A DNA stretch of 64,000 nt from Rhabdophis nuchalis (Eukaryota; Chordata; Lepidosauria; Squamata; Natricidae): positions 247,718,919 through 247,782,918 of the forward strand of contig CM077643.1 of NCBI GenBank assembly GCA_039707465.1, written 5' to 3'. Within the stretch, counting starts at the first letter, position 1. Every line of letters starts with the position of its first letter. Position numbers and translations under genes: made by a program. Below, one piece after another: positions 36,101 through 48,100 of the stretch. The notes beneath the pieces are model-generated. The model saw only the letters and a program-made list of their open reading frames with translations, was not told where the DNA came from and searched no databases.

Positions 36101-39100
36101 TGGCATTTTTATTGTCTTGGATTAATGGTTTAATTGTGTTACTTTTTTATATGCCACTTTGTCTCCTTTGGGAAACATTGCAGTCTAAAACAAAAATAAG
36201 TATGACTATTAAATAGATTTTTTATTTCCCACTGTGTGTTTTCTACACTACAGTTTTTAAAAGATTTCTTAGGAAATGTTGCTACCTAATAATGTGCCTC
36301 AGATGATGCATGGGTGGAAAATGAGCAAGAACTTTATAAAATTATTGGAAAGCTTCACTTGAACTGTTCTTCGTATATTATGTATCAGATCATAATATAA
36401 CACATGAAACATTAATTTTAATAGGAGAAAGAAAAAAGCATAATTGTCTCACTAAAATCAAATTGCAAAAGATTCAATTTGACCAGCTTGTGCTTCAGAT
36501 GTACTCTTTTATTGACTCTATACTAACCTCCCATATATTGCTTTCAACTGTTAGGGACAAAAGATAGCCATCTTTTGTTTGATAGGGGACTTAAGGTTTT
36601 TCTTGGGGGAATTTTGATATCACATATGTAGTGATATTTGCTTATTTATGATACTATTAGGTATGACCAAGTTACTTTTGCTGCCAAAGCATTAGAAACT
36701 AAAAATATAAATATTTTGATAAAAAAAATATTTTCTTTGTTAGGGCCAGCAGTTGTTCCTCCTCAGTATTATGGAGTTCCTTGGGGCGTGTATCCAGCCA
36801 ATTTGTTTCAACAGCAAGCAGCCGCTGCAGCAAACAACACTGCCAATCAGCAGGCTGCATCACAGGCACAACAAGGACAGCAGCAGGTAAACCAGACAGA
36901 CAGACAGACATGCCAAAATAAAACTTTTGATTAAAGTGTATTTCATTTTCAGGTTGGTCTGCAATTTTTAGCTTCTATAAACCATGATGCTGACTAAACT
37001 TGATTTTTGAACCAGAGATACTTAAGCATTTTTTCCTGTTCACTAGTTGAATTCACATAGGCATCATCATGTTGGCTTTTTGTGTGCATATGCAACACCC
37101 CAGAGCAACAAAGATCAAATTCAGAAAATGGCAGAAAGCCAGAAATAAACCAACCTGAAGGATGACTTGCTTTAAGTTTTACCTTGGAAATAAGTTGGAA
37201 AACTATTGAATTCTCTCACCTGGTTCCTACTGTAATTTATATCTGAAATGATCACAGAGACATCTGATCCTATTAGCATGCCCTACAAAATATTTGTGGA
37301 TCACACATTTCCATAGTTCCCTGCCAACTACCATACCAATTTAATGATTTAATATTATATAGTTTGGTAATAAGTTGCTCTGTTTTTTGGAGTATAAGAC
37401 GCATCTCCCCCCCCCCCCCCCCAAAGAGTGTGGAAATGTTGGTGTGTCTTATACACCGAATACAGCCATGTTTGGCCTCCCGAAGCCCCACCTCCGCATC
37501 CCATTTTTGCGAAAAATGAGCTGTTTTTCACAAAAATGGAGGGGGTTTTGCCTTCCCTCAGCCGACAGGAGCACTCTGCAGCTTCAGCAGAGCTAGGACA
37601 AGGCAAAAACGGGCATTTTTGCCTTGCCCCAGCCCTGGCAGAATGCTGCTGGGGGCTGAGGGAAGGCAAAAACTTTTTTTTCTTACTTCTCTGAAATTTT
37701 GGTGCGTCTTATAGGCTGAAAAATATGGTAATTGAAGGATAGTTAGAACATGGCTTTAAAAGCAATTTTTATACTTTGTTAATGATCACTACTATTAACC
37801 TATTCATTTACTTCATGATTAATTGGAAAAACATAGGAAATTTGAATATGATACTGATTTTGAAGCAAAATGATTGCATCCGACTTTGGCTGCACTAGAC
37901 CTTAGGACAGAATTTTATGAGCGACACTTCTTGTTTATCCTGTTTCCTATTACACATCAGAACTGAGAAATTTATTTATTTCTCATGAGGATAGTTAATA
38001 ATAATAATTGGATATATAACTTTAGACAAAAATGCTAAAAATTTCTTAAAACACATGGCAATTGAAAATAATTATCTAGTAAAATATTATTAAAAACATA
38101 ACGTTGATGAAGAAGACAGAACATTAAATCATGAATAAATGTATATGGACATTTCCCTATCCTACGAGAATACAGTTCAGGTAAGACCAACTGTCATTTT
38201 CCAGAATTGTTGTTGAAGTCACGTGTCAGATTAGTTGATTTAATCTTTTTACACCTAATGCCCTTTTTGTGATTTACCATATTGTTTATTCAGTTTCATC
38301 TGAATAACAGGTTAAAGATGCTTATTATCTATAATTTGAAATGTTTGTAGAATAAAAATACAGTCCTCAGGAGTTCAGTCTGATCTGTACTGACTGTGAT
38401 TGGCAAACTGTTGACCATGGTTAAAAGTACTGAGGTAACTTGCACTTAAACAAGGTGCTAAGAAAGAGATTATTATCTGTTAACAATTCTTTCTATATGA
38501 TTTTGAGCCAACAAGCATTACATCTGCAATGACCCAACAGTAAATATTTCACTAAACCTAGTAATCTCAATTTTCTGATAACTGCAATTTTAAGAATGTT
38601 AAGAAACATAATATAAAGGCTGGTGATGGCTATAAAGATGGAATTCTTACCTGTTTGTCATGCTTACCTACTGCAATGTGTGGAATTTAATTTCTTGCCA
38701 TTTCTTGAATTATATTTAGCAGTATTGGATTCTACCAAACTTCTTGTCTTGAACTTGCACCTCTTATACTGTATATTTTCTATCAAGATAATTTGCTCCT
38801 AGTACACATTTCTTTTGTTTATACATGTAAAAAAATACAATGAAAGCCATTGTTGTTATTTTGTAGGTTCTTCGTACTGGAGGTAATCAGCGCCCTCTTA
38901 CTCCCAACCAGAGTCAGCAAGGGCAACAGGCAGAGTCACTTGCAGCAGCTGCAGCAGCAAATCCAGCTTTGGCTTTTGGTCAGGGTCTTGCCACTGGCAT
39001 GCCAGGTATATAACAATGAGTCCAGAAAACTAAAAACAAACTCAGTTGAAACAACCTGAAATCTTGATGTTATCGCAATAGCCTATTTAGCTGTAATTTC

Positions 39101-42100
39101 TTTATAACTGTTATTTAGCCTGAATAAAACTCTGAAATGTGATTTTTGCTATGTTTCTAGCTGTCAGGATCAGCACAGAAGAATGCATTGGGAGAAAAAC
39201 AAAGAGTTGGGAATGATATTTAATGTAGTAGCCTAGTTCCAGCCTTCTATTCTAGGGTGTCGTATCCATACTATCTCCTCCCAAATAAAAAATCCCTAGT
39301 TCTAATCTCCCACTTAATAGGGTTGGAAAACTAGGGAATGATAATAGTGTTCATGTAAAAAATGGGCCTTGATTCATTTCTATAGTTTGTTTTCTGCTGC
39401 AGCATTGGGTACTTTCCAAAATATCCATGCCAGGAACTATCTGAAACAGAAAATGAACCATAAATGAAAGACAGTTCCTATGTTCATTATATCCAGCACA
39501 ATTTTAATGTGTTTATCTTAAAATGTATTTAGCTTTTGTTAAATATGTAATACATAATTTATAACTCAGTTCATCATTTCAGAAATGTTATATTTTTTTT
39601 AAAAAGTATTCTGCCTTAATCTATATTAATTTATTTAATATCAACATATATGTATGTATGTATGTATGTAGGTAGGTAGGTAGGTAGGTAGGTAGGTAGG
39701 TAGGTAGGTCTTTGGTTGTTCGGGTTTTCTCCCGCGTAGAATTGGAAGTATCTTCACGACGTTTCGATGAACGTTGTGAAGATACTTCCAATTCTACGCG
39801 GGAGAAAACCCGAACAACCAAAGACCTACATACAAACACCCGCTCAAACCTCAGAAAATATATATATATATATTGATCAGCTCATAAAAACTAACACACA
39901 CACACACACACATATATAATGTTGATATTAAAGCATGCATTTAGAGCTTTTCTTTCGTTAATACTAAATTAGATTTGTAATGTATGCATTTCTAAATTAG
40001 AAACTGAATTTGGATGCATAGCATTTAAGCTTTGCACTGCTGATAATGCAGCTGTTTTTCTCTGCTTTTATGCAAACCACAAAGCTGCAACTGGCTATTA
40101 TGGAGTTTCTTTATTACGTAATAGTAAGATTTTGTAAAACAGTTTAAACTTGCTGGTAATCCACAGCTATAATTGCTTTGCCTATGGGTGCAAAAGGGCA
40201 CTTTGGGCACTTTTCATTTGGAATATTTCATCTTCCTAGCAAATGAATCATTGGATGATATTCAGAATAGAAGGTGAAACTTTGTGGTGCTTTTTGTGCA
40301 GTATGGCTGACCAAGTAAGGTGTTCCCTTGGCCAGTTGAATCACTCCTGCTCCACCAGGATTACGGTTTCAGTTGATCATTCAGTCAACCATTTCAGATT
40401 TATTTCAATGCTGCAAGGAGTCTGAGAGCCTGTCAGTTCCTTCTCTCTCCCCTTCAACCCCTTGGAGCAAATAAAAAATCCAGGATGCTTTGATCATGGA
40501 TAGGTGTGGATTAACCATGCACTCTTTTGCAGTAGGTAAAACAGAAAAAAAATACAAAGAAGATGCTTGATGAGCATCATTTTTGTAGTACCGCTTGGTG
40601 GAGATAGTTTGAATTTTTAATTGGTCCTGCTACTATTAACTGGATTATCATGTTCTCATCACACACTAGTGCCTCTTCTCTGATCTAATTAAGTCTGTTG
40701 TGTGAATATTTTCTATCTATGTCCATCCATCCTCTCTCTCTCCTTCCCCACCTCTCTCTCTAGATATAGTAATCTAACTTGTTAAAGAGTCCTTACATGC
40801 CAAAAAAGAATGATTTTTGCCCCACAAATATTTACAGTTGAGATTTACATATTATATTAGACAAACTTCAGTTGGTATTTACATATACTGCTCTTCTGGC
40901 ACAAATTTGCTAGTGAGAAATTTGATCTTGAGCATTGCATAATATTGCTTTTTAAAATTTTTCAGAATGTTTTTTTAAACTGCATTTAACTGTTAAACTA
41001 ACAAATAGAAGGTATAGCAGCCCTTAGCATTCAGAGGTACAAGTACTCTCATATTGAGTACTCTCATATAAATCATGCGGCATATAGCTTCATTATGTAT
41101 CTGCACCATGTAGTTTCACTCGCATTGAATTCAATTTTAGTTGACAAAGTCAGGCTGTTTATAATTTTAAGCATTAAAGAGAGTCTAAGGGAACATAATA
41201 GCATTTTTGCTAAGTAAACACATATAGTTCTTCATTATGATAATGGGTATCTATCCATGTATACTTGGAACAAAGTCCTATCATATTTCCACCTCACCTT
41301 GTGCTCTTTTAAACTTATTCTAGTAAAATAAAGATATCAGAGATTTTGTCTGCTAAATTGCAGTTAGATATTTTTAGAGATTTAAACAGGTAAATTTGTT
41401 ATTAAAAAGAAAAAAATGAAAAGAAAAAATTAATCAGCATAATTGCTAAAATACAAGGTCAAAGAAGTGATATAATGATTAAGCTAATTTTCTTCTTTAC
41501 CTCCAGATCAAACTTCAGGAATGGATAGATGCATAATGTTAGGACCAGTGTCACCATACTAATTAGAACATCTTATGATGCTAATGTACTTATTTCTTAC
41601 AAATCTAGTACTGCTTATGATGCACATTCAGTTTAAGTAAATTGTTATTTTACTTTCAATATCCTCTAACAGATTATTCTACATTCTTTACAGAGGAGCA
41701 GTGAGCAGAAAGCAGTGAAAACCTGATCATTTGGTAGCACGTGAAAATATTAGCGAAGGTAGTAGAACAGAACAGCACAGTTTAGTTTTGTATATGCATC
41801 TATAATACGAAACACAGTACTTCCATTTTCCAGAAGCATATTCTCCAGACAATATATGAGTAGTGATGACTTAACTCTGCATTATCTGTTTTGTTACCTT
41901 TTTGCCTTTTACATATATTTGCTTATGTCATGCTAAAGAAAGATGTATGCCAGATATCAGATAACAGTTCTTTCTAGAATTACGTTTGTAGAATATTGTC
42001 ACTCAGAACATGATTAACCATTGCTCTTCAAGGATGGGGTGCTCGATCATGTTGCTGAAGTTTCTACTTGCTTTAGTTTCTTTGATAGGTGTTAGCATTC

Positions 42101-45100
42101 TTGTTTGTGAGGAGCATTTTGCTAAAATTAAGAGAGAATTGCCACTATAACTTAGTTGTAGCATTTTACCTCATGAGACCAGAGGAATGATGGATCATAT
42201 GGGTTTGTAATGCCTTGGGAATTTTCTAGAAAATATAGCCTTGTTAAGATTTCCTACTCTTTATTTGGAATTAAGGAATATTCATACTAGTATTCACATA
42301 ATAATTTGGAAGGCTCAGAGCAATAAAAGTATCAAGGGTTCTCGCTGAAGCATAAGTGCCAGGAAATTTATAAGTCTGCCTTAGATCTTTCTCTAGCAAT
42401 GGTGATAACAGCATGAAGTGATCACTTCGCCAACATAACGTTGTAGATCCCTTTTGGGTGAGAACGGGCTTTAGGAGAGGCCAAACAAAGCAATAGCATC
42501 AAACATTAGAGTACCTCTGACATATCTGCAGAACTTTCTCAATTATGTTGACTACTTAGATACATTCTAAATCAGATTTACTATTGGTTTGGAGACAGAA
42601 ATAACTTCAGACCTCCCGGTATACCACAATTACATATCTATAATCATACAGAAATTACTAACTATAATTACTATGCTATATTATTATATTATAGTTACTA
42701 TATTAGTAACTTTATTGGCCATGCCAGCTGGAGGAGTTAGAAACTTTAGCACAACAATATTCAGAAAATCACAAGTTATCATTACTTTGGTAAATTATCA
42801 GATTATAAGTAGGTGAGATAACCTGGAAATTTTGACAGCTTGGAAAAAAATGGATTTGTGAATTATGTTGTTTATTATGGTTTTTTATTGAAATACTTAA
42901 CAGGATGCCCAAAGTCCTTGGAAAAATTATCTTAGACTGTACTGCCTGCATGTTACTCCTCTGTACCGTACTCATAGCCTAGGAAATGCCCTAAGTAATT
43001 AATGTTATCCTTATGTTCTTCATTATGCACATTAATCTGCTGAAGTAAACATTCATGGTTTTGGAATAGCAAGCCAATAAAATGTGGATTAGACATGTAT
43101 ATTTCATTGGGGACTTGGGGACTCTAGAAGCTTTTAAGGTGCTGTGTTCAAATAAAATGACCAATCTGGATAAAGGAATTACTGTGGCTGTAGATTGGTT
43201 TTATTTGCCCTGATTGAAGAATTAAATGATCAGTGTAGTGCCATATAACTTGACACTACTTTGGGGAAACTTACGGGAATTGTGACAATTGCTTTTTTAC
43301 AGAGTGGGAATAGTGCCCCTGGTGCAGTCCTGCCTGAAAAGGCTGATTGACTTCTGAAATGGACAATTTGAATATGCTCTGCATGAGGCTGCCTTCAGTG
43401 ATAATTCAGGCATTGCAGAATAGGGCTGCACAAATAATGGTGGAAACCTGCTGATCATTCATGTGATACCGATATTGCTCCAGCTGCATTTGTTCCAATG
43501 CATTTTCCCATCCAATTTAAAGTTAGGATTTTAACTTTTAGAGCTTAAATTATTTGGGCTCAATTTAAAGACAGTTATTAGGTTGCCCATTTTCAACAAG
43601 AAAGTCCTTTTATTTGGCATATGTTGCTACCAGGGACTCATTAGAAGAAACAACTTGTTCTTCTATTGTGGATTTGTCAGAAACCGTTTTTACAATACTG
43701 CTTTATTCTTACTAAATGTAGTTTGCTTTGTTGGATGGCTAGAATCTGTTTGAGTATTATATAAAACAATATTGGCCATAAGAAAAGAGTTGCCTAGGTT
43801 ATTTTGACTTTAATAGCTGTAATATTTAAGTACATTTCATAAGGTGGAAACTCTAAAAGCATGTGCTTGCTGCTTCTTTGCAATAAGCTTTAGGAGAGTG
43901 CTATTACAACCTTATACTGCTTGGTGCCTGATAAAATTTAATATATCTGCAGTTTACATCCCATCTAATAATATAATCTGATATAAGACCTTGGTGCTCT
44001 CTAAGCTTGGTTGTTTATTTTGCTAATGTTTCATTATCCAAAAAGGTAATACTTGTGCAATAGTGCATTTTGTTCCCTATTTATATGCAAAAGCTTGCCC
44101 TGCCAGTTTTGATGTGGGTGAGGTTTTCTCTTTGATAGTTCCTTGATTAGGCTATGAAACACCCTCAGAGACACCAAAATTGGCAGAGCAAGCTACTATA
44201 CATAAACAGGGAGCAAACACCACTGGCCTACTGATGATGTTACCTAATTGAATAATGAAACATCGGCAAACACACAACCAAGCTCAGCAAACACTGAAAA
44301 GTCCATAGTTTGACGCTGAGCTTAAATATATGCTTTTCTATTATAATCTGATAGAGCTAAGCTCCCCCCCTCCCTTGACCAATTTCTTTGATGAAATGTT
44401 TGAAACTCAAAACGACTTCAGCTGGCCCAGTAAAGGTTTTGCTACGATGACCAGCATTTCTAATTCTTCTGTAGCTCATCTGTTATTGTTTTACCTACCA
44501 CACATCTTTTACATATTCAGCTTTGAAACAGTATCTTAATGCTTCCTTTAAAAGATTAATCAACACTTCTGTAACAACATCATTTTGTCTGGCTAGGAAA
44601 AATGATCTGGATCCTTCTTGCATTTTTCTCCTAGCTTGGGAAGACCAGGAGAGTATGATGTGATGGCACCTGAGTGAATAACTAGATGAAGGCAGGAGGG
44701 AAGGACAGGTGCACGGCCTTATTTGTTCATTCTGGTATTAATCTATTTAGCCTTGAACAAAAACATATATAGCGTACTGTACTCAGTCATAAGCACAAAA
44801 AGAATAAGGATTTTCAGTTCTAGAAATCAGATGACATCCACCACTTGTTCAAAGTTAAAATAGGCAGTTAGCTGTAAAATGAAATCTTCACTCTAAAACT
44901 TATTAGATTGTGTGTTTTGTATTGATTAGGCTATCAAGTGCTAGCCCCCACTGCCTATTATGATCAGACCGGTGCATTGGTGGTAGGTCCAGGGGCCAGA
45001 ACTGGACTTGGAGCACCTGTCAGGTTGGTGGCTTCAGCACCTGTTATCATCAGTTCTGCAGCTGCACAAGCAGGTAAGTACTGTATTTCTCAGATTATAA

Positions 45101-48100
45101 AATGCACTGGAGTATAAGATGCACCAAGATTTTGAAGAGGTACATTTTAAAAAAAAGTTTTTCCCCTCCCTGGCCCCAAGGAGCACTCTGCAGGCCTCCC
45201 AAACACTCTGCACGTTTGTGAAAAACGGGGCAAACAGAGAGTTTGGGAGGCCTGCAAAGTGCTCCGGGGAGCCAGGGTAGGCAAAAATACGAATGGAGGG
45301 GGGAGGGGTGTTGGGAGGTGAAAGACAGACGTGTTTTTCACAAAAATGGGCACATTTCTTTACACAAAATGCAGTGTGCAGAAAGTTTGGAAAGTTTGCA
45401 GAGTGCTCCTAGGGGCTTGGGAAGGCAAAAACACCCCCGTTTTTTGTGAAAAACGGGTTCATTTTCACTCGTTTTTACCCTCCCCGGCCCCACAGGCTTC
45501 CCAAATTCTCTGTGTCCATTTTTGCAAAAAACGGGATATGTGGGGTGGGGTTTCGGGAGGCCAAAAAGTTTGTATTCAGTGTATAAGACGCATCCAGATG
45601 TTCACCCTCTTTTTTGGGGGGAAAAGGTGTGTCTTATACTCCAAACAGATCTTTTCCCGCTTTGCAGTCTTCTAGATATTATATTATATTTAGAATATTT
45701 ATTCGTTCGTACACACACACACACACACACAGATGCAGGAACATTCTCATCTAGGATATTTCTCTTAACTTTTATTCTGTCATTTGTCCCGAGGGCATAA
45801 AAGATTTCAGTTACTGTTTCTTAGGTTAATTCAGAAGTACTCCCCATTCTTTTTATTTGTGGCATAGTCTAAAAAATGTCTGGATGAAACAATAATGAAC
45901 AGAGTAAGAAGCAATAGTCCCTGTGTGCTATAGTTAAAATATATTTTTTCCATCCATTACGAATACAGGTAGTCCTCATCTTGCAATCACAATTGGGACC
46001 AGAATCTTGGTCACTGAGTGAAGCGGTTATTAAGCGAGATGTTGCACTCAGTGACAGCAATTCAGGCAATCCCGTTTGTGGCCATTAACCAATTTTGCAG
46101 GTCATTAAGTAAACGGAGTCCCAGATTAGGAGGATTGGGAGCCTGGGAGGTCTGGTATAGGGTACACATAAGTGTTTCCGAGCTCAGAAGCTGCAAAACA
46201 GAAAACTCTGTCTGCCTGGTTAGATTTCAAGTCCAAGCAGCACAGAGCTAAAATTCTTCCACTGACAGCTCTTTTAAGAATGCAAGAGCTGCCTGCCGAA
46301 AGATGTCATCTCTCAGAGACAAGAGGAAACCATCACCCCCAGAATCGAGAGCAGTGGTAGTCAACCTGGTCCCTACCGCCCACTAGTGAGTGTTCCAGCT
46401 TTCATGGTGGGTGGTAGGGGTTTTGTCCGATACTGAAGCACTTTCCTTTTTTTAATTTAATTGACTTCCCTACTTTATAAATCACTATTACTGTGGAACC
46501 GGTGGGCGGTTAATTTTTTTTACTACTAACAGAGATACAAAAGTGGGAGGTAGGTATAAAAAGGTTGACTACCCCTGATCTAGAGGAAGTCCTCTTGGCA
46601 GGCAGCAGCATCTTTCAACTTTCCTCTCAATTTCTAAATTGACTTTCTGGGGAAGTCAACAGAGACGGTTGCAAATAGCGATCACGTGATTGCAGGGACA
46701 AGCGGAAACAGATTGTGAAGCACCCAGATCCTAGTCATTTGACCGTGATGCTTTGCAATGGACAGAAGTTCTTTACACTGTAAAATATCTTTTCTGAGTC
46801 TATTGTTAATACAAACTGTCTTTAAGCAAATGGTTTTAAGTCAAGGACTACCTGTATATCTGTTATAAAGGTTATCTGTGTAACCATTTTACATTAAGAA
46901 ATCTTGATTAGGATGCTGTTGTTGGGACATAGAGAAGTGGTTCACTGGCTAATTTTTTTCCTTTTGGGGGGCATTAAATAATTGGGCATTGCACAGATGT
47001 AAAGGTACCAAATTGATAGTAAAGTATAAATTTAAGATGCATTAAAAGTGCTGCAATTTTTGTTCATTTTTAGAGATGCAGTTCAGTGGTTGAAGCTTAT
47101 TTATGTGGTTTGTGCATATCTTACTTTTGTCATATTTGTGTGTGAAATTCATCCGATTTAGAGTAAACTTTACTTTTCAAAGAACCATATTCTTTTATTC
47201 ACACACCCCTCCAAATAAAAGGAGTTAAACAAACTCAAGAATTGTGATTTCTTTATGAAGGGGAAAGATCATGGGATGAATCTATATTTGCTCTGCCCAT
47301 GGAAATTTTTCACCCATTGCTTTCAGTTTGACTAACACTTATTTAACAGAGGGGAAAGAAAAATGACCTGTCATTTTTATTTAAACATTTTTATAGTCTT
47401 TATTGACTGCTAAGTATAATTTTAATTCAAACTACATGTTTATGTCTTAGTATTTGTTAATGCTTATGCAGGAAGACAGCTGTCAACCATATTATTCATA
47501 TGACACTGAAAGTTGAATTAAATATTTGTAATTTTTCTTATATACATTATATTTATATTCAGTATTTATATTTAGCATACAGCATGAACTTTCACTTCAT
47601 TAAGTGCATATAGATAGACATAGTAAAACTCACAAAAAAACTAAACGGCCATTGCATTTGTATTTTAACAATTTAGAATTGGAAAATCTCAATACTGTAT
47701 TAGCAATATTTGTCAGAGCCCAGCATAGATCTTTGCATTTGTCCATCACAGGATGAGTGTCTTTAGGGACACTCAAAGCCATTTGAGTGAGACAACCCCA
47801 TTTATTTAAGATAGTGTTCTCAGAATACTGATGTACCCCTAATATTTTTTTCTTAGACATTGTAACTCTTTGTATTGAAAATTTGCCAGCATGGAAAATT
47901 TTAAGTGCCCTATTTCTAAAACTTGAAATGTTGTACATCCCTACTGATTATTGAAAACCATGGTATCTTTCAGCTGCTGCAGCTTCAGCTGGAGGAACAG
48001 CAAACAATATCACAGGAACTACAAATGGGCTTTTTCGGCCCCTTGGTCCTCAGCCTCAACAGCAGCAACAGCAGACAAACAACAGTCTACAGTCTAATTC

